Assembly (NCBI RefSeq): GCF_038404985.1
Contig: NZ_JBBKBA010000002.1
Coordinates: 868,001-932,000, forward strand
DNA from: Ferrovibrio sp. MS7
GTDB lineage: Bacteria > Pseudomonadota > Alphaproteobacteria > Ferrovibrionales > Ferrovibrionaceae
DNA length: 64,000 nucleotides
Direction: 5' to 3'
Shown: positions 25,061 to 33,449 of the stretch, piece by piece
Numbering within the stretch: position 1 is the stretch's first letter
Layout: every line of letters starts with the position of its first letter
Program-made: the position numbers and the translations under genes
Notes under the pieces: generated by a model
Database searches by the model: none
The model's input: the letters and a program-made list of their open reading frames with translations, nothing else
What the model was told of the DNA's origin: nothing

Positions 25061-25920
25061 TGCTTGGCTCCGAACAGGCCGCTCGGACGCAGCATCAATA
25101 TCAGGATCATCGGCAGGAACAGGATCATGTAGGCAAGGCCGGGCAGCAATGCCTGGCCGAACGTGTAGATGAAGCCGGTGATGAAACTGCCGACAAAGGC
25201 GCCCGCGAGGCTGCCGATGCCGCCGAGGATGACCACGACCAGGGCCAGCGGCAGCATCTCGCCATCGAGACCGGGATAAACCGACAGGATCGGGCCACCA
25301 AGCACGCCGCCCATGCCGGCAAGGCCGCAGCCGAGGCAGAAGACAATGGTGAACAGACGCGGCACCGGAATGCCGACAGCACGCGCCATCTCCATATCAT
25401 CGACACCAGCGCGCACCATGGCGCCGAGCCGCGTGCGCTCAAGCAGCAGCCACAGCAGGAACGCTACCAGCAAGGACAACACGACGACGAAGATGCGGTA
25501 CCCCGGAAAGACAAAATTGCCGAGCCGCACCGGCTGCGACAGGTAGGGTGGCACCGGCAATTGCATCGGATCGCCGGTCCACAGCATCAGACAGAGATCG
25601 GCGATGACGAAGGAGAGACCAAGCGTCACCAGCACCTGGGCCAGCGTGCGACTGGCCAGCCGCCGCAGGATGAAGCGCTCAACCAGGCCGCCCACCACCG
25701 CGATGGTGGCACCGCCGGCAAGAATAGCGAGCGGAAAGCCGAGGCCGGCGCGCAAGGCCGAGAGGCCTACATAGGCGCCGAGCATGAAATAGGCGCCATG
25801 CGTCAGATTGGCGATGCGCATGAGGCCGAAAATCAGCGAGAAGCCAGAAGAGAGCAGGAAAAGCAGCCCGCCCAAGGCAAGGGCATTCAGGCTCTGGATC
25901 AGCCAGAAAGCTAGCGGCAT
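25057..25920 (-). CDS. livH: Liv-type ABC transporter permease LivH
   Basis: A 287-residue membrane protein with the LivH landmarks ALALGGLLFLLSSGFSLIFG at the N terminus, MRIANLTHGAYFMLGAY, and VVILGGIGSLAGAFVGSF near residues 220-240. The ATG at 25920 is chosen because the family begins at this point; the frame is open further upstream without conserved sequence. It lies 46 bp after the binding protein gene. Confidence 0.92.
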   Translation of the reverse strand: MPLAFWLIQSLNALALGGLLFLLSSGFSLIFGLMRIANLTHGAYFMLGAYVGLSALRAGLGFPLAILAGGATIAVVGGLVERFILRRLASRTLAQVLVTLGLSFVIADLCLMLWTGDPMQLPVPPYLSQPVRLGNFVFPGYRIFVVVLSLLVAFLLWLLLERTRLGAMVRAGVDDMEMARAVGIPVPRLFTIVFCLGCGLAGMGGVLGGPILSVYPGLDGEMLPLALVVVILGGIGSLAGAFVGSFITGFIYTFGQALLPGLAYMILFLPMILILMLRPSGLFGAKQ

Positions 25921-25966
25921 GGGCGGGCCTACTTCACAGCAACAGGTTACGATTGACGGACGATGA

Positions 25967-27211
25967 TCACTCGAGATTCCTCGCCAGCGGCCATTCACGG
26001 GAATAGACCGGGTTGGCCAGGAAGGCCGCCGGATCATAGCTCCAGAATTGCGTGGTGCCGGTATAGGTGTGGATCACCTTGTTGGTCAGGCCGTTCGCAC
26101 CCTTCTCCACCTTGCGGATATAGGTGTTGAACACCGGGTTGCCATACTGGTCGATCTTCACCGGGCCCAGCGGGGTTTCCGGCAGATCGAGGCTGCGCAG
26201 CGCCTTCATGAAGGCATCCTTGTCCTCGATCTTGCCCTGCACTTTTTCCATGGCCTTTTCCAGGAAGATGCCGGCGAGATAGGCACCCATGGTGTAGTAA
26301 CCCGGATCGGCCTTGTATTCGGCACGCACGGCCGAGACGAACTTGGCATTCGCCGGGCTTTCCAGTGCGGCACTGTACCAGCCGGCGGAAATCACCCCGA
26401 GCGCTTCATCGCCCATGTTCTTCAGGATGCCCTCATCCACCGTGGTCATGTGACCCAGCACCGGGATGCGGCCCTTCATGCCATATTCATTATACTGCTT
26501 GAGGAACCGCAGGCCGTTGGCACCGGCGAAGCCGGCGAATACCGCGTCCACCTTGGTGTTGATCTGGGCAATATAGGAGCCGTAGTCGGCCACATTCAGC
26601 GGCGGCCACAGCTTCTGCACCACCTTGCCGCCATTTTCCTCGAACACGCGCTGGAAGCCGGCCGACATTTCATGGCCGAAGGCAAAATCGTCGGCGATGA
26701 TGGCAATGCGCTTGTAGCCCAGGGTCTTGGCCGCATAATCAGCCAGGGCATGCACCGGCTGCGCCGAAGTGGACACCGCGCGCACGAACCAGGGATTGAG
26801 CCGGCGCTGGGTCAGATCCTCTGCCGCCGCTGACGGCGAGATGATCGGCACCTGTGCCTGCTGGATATAGTCATTGATCGCCAGCGCCTCGAAAGCGGCG
26901 AGCGGACCGATCACTACATGCACCTTGTTGCGCTCCACCAGTTCCTGGGTCTTGGAGCGGGTATTGGCGGGAACGCCGGCGGTATCGGCAACGATCAGCT
27001 CGATCTGCCGACCGGCCAAACGGCCATTGCGCTCCTTGAGGAACAGCTTGATGCCCTCTTCCATCTGGCGACCACCGGCCGCGAGCGCGCCGGAATTCAC
27101 CGTGAGGAAGCCGACGCGGACCGCTTCCTGCGCCTGCACGGCGCCGGCGAAAGCAGTCGCGCCAAACAGGGTCGCTGCCGCAAGGGCCGCGAATTGGCGA
27201 CGATGTAACAT
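25967..27211 (-). CDS. Liv-type ABC transporter substrate-binding protein
   Basis: A 414-residue periplasmic type-I binding protein. The signal sequence begins MLHRRQFAALAAATLFG (twin-Arg-like RRQF followed by a hydrophobic core) and ends AVQAQE near residue 29. The mature part has VRVGFLTVNSGALAAGGRQ and VHVVIGPLAAFEALA, typical of LivK relatives. GGAGGAAAT directly precedes the ATG at 27211, which decides the start over one 18 bp upstream. It is the first gene of the Liv operon; the promoter overlaps a palindrome bound presumably by the divergent FadR regulator. Confidence 0.92.
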   Translation of the reverse strand: MLHRRQFAALAAATLFGATAFAGAVQAQEAVRVGFLTVNSGALAAGGRQMEEGIKLFLKERNGRLAGRQIELIVADTAGVPANTRSKTQELVERNKVHVVIGPLAAFEALAINDYIQQAQVPIISPSAAAEDLTQRRLNPWFVRAVSTSAQPVHALADYAAKTLGYKRIAIIADDFAFGHEMSAGFQRVFEENGGKVVQKLWPPLNVADYGSYIAQINTKVDAVFAGFAGANGLRFLKQYNEYGMKGRIPVLGHMTTVDEGILKNMGDEALGVISAGWYSAALESPANAKFVSAVRAEYKADPGYYTMGAYLAGIFLEKAMEKVQGKIEDKDAFMKALRSLDLPETPLGPVKIDQYGNPVFNTYIRKVEKGANGLTNKVIHTYTGTTQFWSYDPAAFLANPVYSREWPLARNLE

Positions 27212-27235
27212 ATTTCCTCCCAATTTCATTGTGGC

Positions 27236-27267
27236 ATTGATATATCAATAAATTGAATGATGGGCAA
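27236..27267 (-). promoter_or_regulatory. Promoter of the Liv operon with overlapping palindromic operator
   Basis: On the minus strand a -35 TTGCCC (27262-27267) and a -10 TATATC (27239-27244) are separated by 17 bp, placing the transcription start about 20 bp before the binding protein ATG. The -10 lies within the perfect 14-bp palindrome ATTGATATATCAAT (27236-27249), a likely repressor operator. A second, imperfect repeat, TTATC-AGAT-GATAA, sits near 27280-27293. Confidence 0.6.
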
Positions 27268-27357
27268 GGCGCTTTCTATTATCAGATGATAAATTGTTGC
27301 TTTTTCAGGAAATACCCTCTGATTTACCGCAGCGATAGAGAGACTCGAGTTTTTGGC

Positions 27358-27385
27358 TTGATCGGTGATATATCACAGCTATAAT
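27358..27385 (+). promoter_or_regulatory. FadR gene promoter with operator between -35 and -10
   Basis: TTGATC (27358-27363), a 16-bp spacer and a consensus TATAAT (27380-27385) form a strong-looking promoter. The spacer contains the perfect palindrome GTGATATATCAC (27365-27376), sharing the core TGATATATCA with the operator of the divergent Liv promoter. The predicted transcription start, about 7 bp after the -10, coincides with the ATG at 27392, so the mRNA could be leaderless. Confidence 0.65.
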
Positions 27386-27391
27386 GGCCAT

Positions 27392-28048
27392 ATGAATATT
27401 GAGACCACACACCTCCGCCGCGAGGAGATATATCAGCGTCTGCGCGCAGAGATGTTATCCTGCGCCCTGGCGCCGGGCGCCAATCTGCATGAAGCCGAAC
27501 TGGCGGAGCGTTTCGCGATCAGCAAATCGCCGATCCGTGACGCCTTGATGCGCCTGGAAGCCGAGCGCCTGGTGCTGGTGGCGCCGCGCAAGGGCTATCG
27601 CGTGGCGCCGATTTCGGTGTCGGATGCGCGCGACCTGTTCGGCCTGCGAATGGTGCTTGAGCAGGCGGCGGCGCCGGATGTGGCGGCCAATGCTTCGGAA
27701 GCCGATCTGAAGGCGCTGGACCGCTTCCGCAGCCTGGCGGCCTGGGGCAGCGACGATTTCGTTACCTATAACCGTGAATTCCATTGCGCCGTGGTCGAGT
27801 TGTGCAGCAACCGGCGCATCGCCGAGACCGGGCGATCCGTGATCGAGCAGTTCGACCGCCTGGTGGTGATGAGCATCTCCACCCTGGCCGAACGCAATAC
27901 CGAAGGCCTGATCGCCGAACATGCCGCCATCATCGATGCCTTGCAGGCACGCGATGGTCGCCTGGCGGCGCGGCTGCTGCAGAAGCATATCGAATTCGGC
28001 GTCAAACGCGTGTTGAAGGCGCTGGAACAGGCCGCTGTCATTCCCTGA
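27392..28048 (+). CDS. GntR/FadR (FCD) family transcriptional regulator
   Basis: A 218-residue regulator with an N-terminal winged helix (EAELAERFAISKSPIRDALMRLEAERL as recognition region) and a C-terminal FCD domain (YNREFHCAVVELCSN, AEHAAIIDALQARDG). It resembles the FadR protein at 20878-21564. ATG at 27392 is chosen over a GTG at 27365 because the latter lies within the promoter palindrome. Likely controls both the divergent Liv operon and the downstream molybdenum hydroxylase genes through the two TGATATATCA palindromes. The CoxG-like gene follows after 26 bp. Confidence 0.92.
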   Translation: MNIETTHLRREEIYQRLRAEMLSCALAPGANLHEAELAERFAISKSPIRDALMRLEAERLVLVAPRKGYRVAPISVSDARDLFGLRMVLEQAAAPDVAANASEADLKALDRFRSLAAWGSDDFVTYNREFHCAVVELCSNRRIAETGRSVIEQFDRLVVMSISTLAERNTEGLIAEHAAIIDALQARDGRLAARLLQKHIEFGVKRVLKALEQAAVIP

Positions 28049-28074
28049 ATCTTTCCGTTTGCGCTGGTAGTCCC

Positions 28075-28716
28075 ATGCAATTCGATGTCTCTTTCGTTGT
28101 GCCAATGCCACCCGAGCAGGCTTGGCCGCTGTTGCTTGATGTGCGCCGCATCGCGCCCTGCCTGCCTGGTGCTGAACTCACCGATGTGCTGGGCGACAAC
28201 CGCTACAAGGGCCGCGCCAGGGTGAAGGTCGGCCCGATCGAACTGAGCTTCGCCGGCGAAGCCGAGCTGCGGGATATTGACAATCAGGCCCATACCGCAT
28301 CAGTGGTGGCGCGCGGCGCTGAGGGCAAAGGCCGTGGCAATGCCGCTGCCACCGTGCGTTTCCAGCTCAGCCCCGATGCCGCCGGTACCAAGGTTGTCGC
28401 CATAACCGATCTCCAACTGGTCGGTGCCGTGGCGCAATATGGTCGCGGTGCCGGCCTGATCAAGGAAATCGCCAATCAGCTCACTCAGCAATTCGCCCGC
28501 AATCTGCAGGCGTCGATTGCGGCGGAACAATCCGCCGCCCCGGCCCCGGCGGCAGAATCCGCTCCTGCTTCTGCAACTATGCCGAACGCTGCCGCAGCAC
28601 CGCCGCCGCCCCCTGCCGCAATCATGCCGCCGCCACCTGTAAAGGCCGTTTCAGGACTCAGCCTGGTCTGGGCCGCTCTGCGCGCCATGGTGGCCCGCTG
28701 GTTCGGTCGCGGCTGA
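28075..28716 (+). CDS. CoxG-like SRPBCC family protein
   Basis: A 213-residue protein: residues 1 to about 145 form a CoxG/SRPBCC (START-like) domain (FVVPMPPEQAWPLLLDV, PCLPGAELTDVLGD, VKVGPIELSFAGEAEL), followed by an Ala/Pro-rich low-complexity linker and a C-terminal hydrophobic segment (SLVWAALRAMVARWF) that could anchor it to the membrane. CoxG recruits CO dehydrogenase to the membrane in carboxidotrophs, and relatives accompany many non-CO molybdenum hydroxylases. First structural gene of the Cox-like operon, 21 bp before the FAD subunit gene. Confidence 0.85.
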   Translation: MQFDVSFVVPMPPEQAWPLLLDVRRIAPCLPGAELTDVLGDNRYKGRARVKVGPIELSFAGEAELRDIDNQAHTASVVARGAEGKGRGNAAATVRFQLSPDAAGTKVVAITDLQLVGAVAQYGRGAGLIKEIANQLTQQFARNLQASIAAEQSAAPAPAAESAPASATMPNAAAAPPPPPAAIMPPPPVKAVSGLSLVWAALRAMVARWFGRG

Positions 28717-28737
28717 TAGAAGAGAGTTCAGCGCGCC

Positions 28738-29613
28738 ATGAAGCCAGCCCCCTTCGCCTACCACGATCCGCGCAGCCTGGACGATCTCGTCGGCCTGCTC
28801 GGGCGCTTGGAAAACAGCAAGCTGCTGGCAGGCGGCCAGTCGCTGATGCCGATGCTGAACATGCGCTACGTGATCGCCGATCACGTGATCGATCTCAATC
28901 GCCTGCCGGAGCTTGCCGGTACACGTTATGCCGATGGCATGCTGAGCATTGGCGCCATGACGCGCCAGCGCAGCCTGCAGCGCGATCCCCTGGTGCAGCA
29001 GCATTGCCCGGTGCTGGCCGAAGCACTCGACTGGGTGGGGCATATTCAGACCCGCAGCCGCGGCACCATCGGCGGCAGCTTGTGCCATCTCGATCCAGCA
29101 GCCGAGCAGCCCGGTATCGTGGCGCTCTATGATGGCGAGTTGACCATTCTGGGCCCCGGTGGCGAGCGCCAGACGGCGATGCAGGAATGGGGCCTTGGCT
29201 TCATGATGCCGAACCTTGCGCCTGACGAAGTGCTGACCCGCATTGCCATGAAGCCCTGGAATGAACCGCATGGCTATGGCTTCGTGGAATTTGCCCGCCG
29301 GCATGGCGATTTCGCCATTGTTGGCGCCGGCGTGCTGCTGGCGATCGATGCGCAGGATGTGATCACGCGCGCTGCAATCGCGCTGGTCGGTGTCGATATC
29401 CAGCCGATGCGGCTGCGTGCGGTGGAAACCGCCCTGCTCGGCCAGAAGGCCAATGCCGAAAGTTTCACGGCGGCGGCGGCAGAAGCCAGCAAGATCGATG
29501 CCTTGTCCGATGCCCATATCACCAGCGGCTACCGCCAGAAGCTGGCCGGGGTGATGACCCGCCGTGCCCTGGAACAGGCCGCCAAGCGCGCCCGGGAGGC
29601 CCGCCATGTCTGA
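28738..29613 (+). CDS. FAD-binding subunit of molybdenum hydroxylase (CoxM/XdhB type)
   Basis: A 291-residue flavoprotein subunit. FAD motifs are visible as LLAGGQSLMPMLNMR (about 32-46) and the TIGGSLCHLDPAAE segment near 110-125. It lacks the cysteine-rich insert found in the fused enzyme at 941-4333. It overlaps the following [2Fe-2S] gene by 8 bp. Part of a three-subunit enzyme encoded in the order M-S-L. Confidence 0.93.
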   Translation: MKPAPFAYHDPRSLDDLVGLLGRLENSKLLAGGQSLMPMLNMRYVIADHVIDLNRLPELAGTRYADGMLSIGAMTRQRSLQRDPLVQQHCPVLAEALDWVGHIQTRSRGTIGGSLCHLDPAAEQPGIVALYDGELTILGPGGERQTAMQEWGLGFMMPNLAPDEVLTRIAMKPWNEPHGYGFVEFARRHGDFAIVGAGVLLAIDAQDVITRAAIALVGVDIQPMRLRAVETALLGQKANAESFTAAAAEASKIDALSDAHITSGYRQKLAGVMTRRALEQAAKRAREARHV

Positions 29614-30100
29614 CGCCATCACCCCTCGCCGCATCCGCGTCACCATCAACGGCACCAGCCATGAGCGCAATGTCGAGCCGCGCCTCAGCCTGGCTGATTT
29701 CCTGCGCCACGAATTGTTGCTGACCGGCACCCATGTCGGCTGCGAGCATGGCGTCTGCGGTGCCTGCAGCGTCATTGTTGACGGTGTGCCGGCGCGCGCC
29801 TGCCTGATGCTGGCGGTGCAGGCCGATGGCGCCGAAGTCGAGACCGTGGAAGGCCTGGCAGCGGCAGATGGCAGCCTGCACCCGCTGCAGGAAGCCTTCC
29901 GCGAGCATCATGGCCTGCAATGCGGCTTCTGCACACCGGGCATGCTGATGACCCTGAAGGCACTGCTGCAGGATCAGCCGGATGCCGATGAAGCAGCGGT
30001 ACGCGAAGCGATCTCCGGCAATATCTGCCGCTGCACCGGCTATCAGGGCATTGTCGATGCCGCCCTGGATGCAGCAGCCCAGCTACGCGGAAGGGCTTGA
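29606..30100 (+). CDS. (2Fe-2S)-binding subunit of molybdenum hydroxylase (CoxS type)
   Basis: A 164-residue protein with both [2Fe-2S] sites intact: C46, C51, C54 and C66 in the N-terminal ferredoxin-like part (GCEHGVCGAC), and C106, C109, C141 and C143 in the C-terminal helical part (QCGFCTPGM, ICRCTGYQG). The ATG at 29606 overlaps the end of the CoxM-type gene, and the stop is 3 bp before the large subunit. Confidence 0.94.
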   Translation: MSDAITPRRIRVTINGTSHERNVEPRLSLADFLRHELLLTGTHVGCEHGVCGACSVIVDGVPARACLMLAVQADGAEVETVEGLAAADGSLHPLQEAFREHHGLQCGFCTPGMLMTLKALLQDQPDADEAAVREAISGNICRCTGYQGIVDAALDAAAQLRGRA

Positions 30101-30103
30101 GCC

Positions 30104-32425
30104 ATGGGTGTGCGCTATTTCGGCAGCAAGGTTCACCGCCTGGAAGATCCGCGCCTGCTCACGGGCAAGGGTCGCTATGTCGATGACATTCATCCGCCGC
30201 ATTGCCTGCAGGCAGCCTTCGTGCGCTCGATGCATGCCCATGCCTTGATCAAGGGCGTCGACACGGCAGCAGCACGGGCCCTGCCCGGCATTGCCGCGAT
30301 CTACACCATGGCGGATTTCGCCGGACTGGCGCAGGGTCCTTTGCCGCAAACCCTGCCGGCGCCAATCCTGAAACAATCACACACCTATCACCCGCTGGCG
30401 CAAGGCGAGGTCTGCCATGCCGGCGAGGCCATTGCCATCGTGCTGGCTGAAACCCGCGCCCAGGCCGAGGATGCCGCCGCGCTGGTGGTGGTGGATTACG
30501 AGCCATTGCCGGCAGTGGCTGATTGCCGCGCTGCGATCGGCCCCGATGCGGTGAAGGTGCATCAGGATGCACCGGACAATGTCGTGGCGGTGATGCGCGG
30601 GGCGTTTGGCGATGCAGCGGCGGTATTTGCCGCCGCACCGCATGTTTTTGCTGAGCGCATCGAGATGCATCGTGGCGGTTGCCATTCCATGGAATGCCGT
30701 GGCGTGATCGCCAGCAGCGATGCGCTGAGCGGACAGATGACGCTCTACACCTCTTCGCAATCGCCCTACCTGGTGCGCCGCTTCCTTGCCGCCTATCTTG
30801 GCCGCGAGGAAAGCGAATTACGCGTCATTGCGCCGGATGTCGGCGGCGGCTTTGGCCCCAAGGCTGCCTTCTATGCCGAAGAGGCAGCGCTGATGCTGGC
30901 CGCGTTGAAAATCGGGCGGCCGGTGAAATGGATCGAGGACCGTCGCGAGCATTTTGTCGCTACGACACAGCAGCGCGACCAATATTGGGATGTGGAGGTG
31001 GCAGCCGACGCCGATGGCCGCCTGCTCGCTGTGCGCGGCACCTGCCTGCATGATAACGGCGCCTATGTGCCTTATGGCCTGGTGCTGCCCGCCACCACCC
31101 TTGGCTCCTTCCCTGGTCCCTATGCGTTGCAGGCGCTCGATCTGACCCTGAACGCGGTCTACACCAACATGGTGCCGAACACACCGGTGCGCGGTGCCGG
31201 CCGACCGAATGCCTGCTTCGTGCTGGAACGCCTGGCCGACCGCGTGGCGCGCGAATTGAAACTGCCGCCCGAGGAAGTACGCCGGCGCAGCTTCGTGCGC
31301 AGCGAACAGATGCCCTATGTCACCGGCATGAAGGCGCGCGATGGCTCGCCGGTGCAGTATGACAGCGGCGATTTTCATGCCACGCTCGACCTGGCGCTGG
31401 AAAAAATCGACGCGGCCGGCTTCCCCGAACGCCAGGCCAAGGCGCGCGCCGAAGGCCGCTATCTGGGCCTTGGCATTGCCAGTTGCGTCGAGGATACCGG
31501 GCTTGCCCCCTTTGAAGGCGCCACCGTGCGCGTGCTGCCCACTGGCCGCGTGCAGGTGGAAACCGGCGCCGCCAGCCAGGGCCAGGGCCATGCCACCGTG
31601 CTGGCCCAGATCTGCGCCGACATGCTGGGGGTGCCGCTGGAACATGTCAGTGTCGAGCAGGCCGATACCGGCAAATTCCCGCTCGGCATCGGCACCATAG
31701 CCAGCCGCGTTGCCGTCACTGCCGGTTCATCGGTGCATCTCGCTTCCGTGCAGGTGCGCGACAAGGCGTTGCGCGTTGCCGCCGATATGCTGGAGGCAGC
31801 CGAGGCTGATCTCGAGATCGTGGCCGGGATGGTGAAGGTGAAAGGCGTGCCGCGGCCTTCGGTGCCGCTCGGCGCGATTGCCACCAAGCTGAATGGCATG
31901 CCAGGCATCCCGACGCATAAGGGCATGGACCCGGGCCTGAGTGCCACGGCCTATTTCGACGCCAAGCAGCTCACCTTCTCCAATGGCGCCAATGTCTGCG
32001 AAGTGGAAGTGGATATTGAAACCGGTGCAGTGCGCATCCTGCGCTATGTGGTGGCGCATGATTGCGGCCGCCTGATCAATCCGCGCCTGGTGGACGGCCA
32101 GATCATCGGCGGCGTGGTGCATGGCATCGGCAACGCGCTATTCGAGCGCATGGTCTATGACGAGAGCGGCCAGCCGCTGACCACCAATTACGGCGAATAC
32201 CTGCTGCCGATCGCCACCGAGATGCCACGCATCGAAATTCATCATCTCGAAACACCGGCTACCAACAACCCGCTGGGCATCAAGGGCGCTGGCGAGGGCG
32301 GTACGATTCCGGCGGCCGCTGCCGTGATCGCCGCTGTCGAGAATGCCCTGGCTCCATTCGATGCCAGGATCGCCAAGCATCCCCTGGCGCCCGAGGAAAT
32401 TCTGGGCCTGGTGGAACGCGCTTAA
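30104..32425 (+). CDS. Molybdopterin-binding large subunit of molybdenum hydroxylase (CoxL-like, not CO dehydrogenase)
   Basis: A 773-residue catalytic subunit. Landmarks are GSKVHRLEDPRLLTGKGRYV at the N terminus, GGGFGPK at 247-253 for the molybdopterin, and the catalytic Glu E731 in GIKGAGEGG. The active-site loop is VRGAGR (362-367), lacking the cysteine of the AYXCSFR motif that defines true (form I) CO dehydrogenase, so CO oxidation is unlikely; this resembles the so-called form II group, whose substrates are largely unknown. The substrate may be the compound imported by the divergent Liv system. It ends the operon; a hairpin follows. Confidence 0.92.
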   Translation: MGVRYFGSKVHRLEDPRLLTGKGRYVDDIHPPHCLQAAFVRSMHAHALIKGVDTAAARALPGIAAIYTMADFAGLAQGPLPQTLPAPILKQSHTYHPLAQGEVCHAGEAIAIVLAETRAQAEDAAALVVVDYEPLPAVADCRAAIGPDAVKVHQDAPDNVVAVMRGAFGDAAAVFAAAPHVFAERIEMHRGGCHSMECRGVIASSDALSGQMTLYTSSQSPYLVRRFLAAYLGREESELRVIAPDVGGGFGPKAAFYAEEAALMLAALKIGRPVKWIEDRREHFVATTQQRDQYWDVEVAADADGRLLAVRGTCLHDNGAYVPYGLVLPATTLGSFPGPYALQALDLTLNAVYTNMVPNTPVRGAGRPNACFVLERLADRVARELKLPPEEVRRRSFVRSEQMPYVTGMKARDGSPVQYDSGDFHATLDLALEKIDAAGFPERQAKARAEGRYLGLGIASCVEDTGLAPFEGATVRVLPTGRVQVETGAASQGQGHATVLAQICADMLGVPLEHVSVEQADTGKFPLGIGTIASRVAVTAGSSVHLASVQVRDKALRVAADMLEAAEADLEIVAGMVKVKGVPRPSVPLGAIATKLNGMPGIPTHKGMDPGLSATAYFDAKQLTFSNGANVCEVEVDIETGAVRILRYVVAHDCGRLINPRLVDGQIIGGVVHGIGNALFERMVYDESGQPLTTNYGEYLLPIATEMPRIEIHHLETPATNNPLGIKGAGEGGTIPAAAAVIAAVENALAPFDARIAKHPLAPEEILGLVERA

Positions 32426-32446
32426 GGCAGCAATGCGGGCTGGATG

Positions 32447-32465
32447 TTACCGGGCCTCCCGGTAA
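32447..32465 (+). terminator. Hairpin after the Cox-like operon
   Basis: TTACCGGG (32447-32454) and CCCGGTAA (32458-32465) form a perfect 8-bp stem with loop CCT, 22 bp beyond the large subunit stop and between convergent operons. It is followed by AACGATAAT rather than a T-run, so intrinsic termination is uncertain. Confidence 0.5.
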
Positions 32466-32586
32466 AACGATAATCTGCCGGCAGAGCATGCGGCATGTTT
32501 TGATAATTTACCGCCCGCGTAGACTTGGCTCTCCAGCGGCAGACGAGATGGTGGAGCGCGATACATTTGCTCCGATTTCCTTCAAT

Positions 32587-33390
32587 CTACTGAAATCGCG
32601 GGCGGCGCTTCTCGAGGAAGGCTCTGACTCCTTCGGAGAACTGGGCGCTGCCACAAAGCTCTACGTTGAGATCGCGCTCCAGATCGAGCTGTTCGGATAA
32701 GGTCCGTCGCGACGCTTCGTCAACGGCGCCCCGCAGCAGCGGATACATGTGCCGGGGACCGGCGGCAAGCCGCAACCCCAGCTTGATCGCGGCATCCAGC
32801 AGTTTTTCCTCCGGCTCGACCCGCCAGACCAGGCCCCATTCCAGCGCCTCGCGCGCCGATATGGCCTCTCCGGTCATCATCGCTGCCAATGCGCGGCCAC
32901 GCCCGGCAAGACGGGAGAAGAACCAGCTCGCACCCAGATCGGGCACGATTGCCAGATTCGGCACGAAGGTGAGCTGGAAACTGGCGGTCTCGGCAGCCAG
33001 CACCACGTCGCCGGCCAATGCCAAACCGACGCCACCGCCCGCGGCGACACCGTTGATGGCCGTCACCACCGGCTTCGGCATCCGGGCGATTGCCCTCTGA
33101 ATCGGATTGACCGCCGTGTCGAACAGATTCCGAATGACATGCTCGGGCAGCCCGACCGCTTCTTCCGAGCCCATCAGGCCCAGCAGGCGCTCAAGGCTGG
33201 CGCCGGAACAGAAAGCTTTCCCCCTGCCGGTCAATACTACCGCGCCAACCGCAGGATCGCTGGCCAACGCCTCCAGATGCAGCGCCAGATCGCGCAGGCC
33301 CTCAGGCCCCAGCGGGTTCAGCCGCTCGGGCCGCTCGAAGGTCACGATAGCGACGCCGTCCGGCCGGGTCTGGCTGGAGAATTCCTGCAA
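32587..33390 (-). CDS. Enoyl-CoA hydratase/isomerase (crotonase) family protein
   Basis: A 267-residue crotonase. Oxyanion-hole segments are AFCSGASLERL (about 60-70) and GVAAGGGVGLALAGD (about 120). The catalytic segment reads IVPDLGASWFF, with Asp in the PDxG position as in isomerases such as PaaG rather than the Glu pair of classical hydratases, so double-bond isomerisation is more likely than hydration. The TTG at 33390 is preferred as start because GGGAGGAGG lies 6 bases upstream and the family length (about 260) fits. It is the last gene of the large minus-strand acyl-CoA operon. Confidence 0.88.
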   Translation of the reverse strand: MQEFSSQTRPDGVAIVTFERPERLNPLGPEGLRDLALHLEALASDPAVGAVVLTGRGKAFCSGASLERLLGLMGSEEAVGLPEHVIRNLFDTAVNPIQRAIARMPKPVVTAINGVAAGGGVGLALAGDVVLAAETASFQLTFVPNLAIVPDLGASWFFSRLAGRGRALAAMMTGEAISAREALEWGLVWRVEPEEKLLDAAIKLGLRLAAGPRHMYPLLRGAVDEASRRTLSEQLDLERDLNVELCGSAQFSEGVRAFLEKRRPRFQ

Positions 33391-33449
33391 AGCTGCCTCC
33401 TCCCAGGTCGGCGCGAGACCGCCATGGCCTCGCGCCAATGCCGGCTGCA

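Noticed and set aside
27365-27391. GTG start for the FadR gene
   Set aside because: It falls inside the promoter palindrome and upstream of the TATAAT box.
28075-32425. Aerobic carbon monoxide dehydrogenase (coxMSL)
   Set aside because: The large subunit lacks the cysteine-containing form I active-site motif, reading VRGAGR instead.
32488-32700. 70-codon plus-strand frame between convergent operons
   Set aside because: More than half lies antisense to the crotonase gene and no ribosome site or family feature is present.
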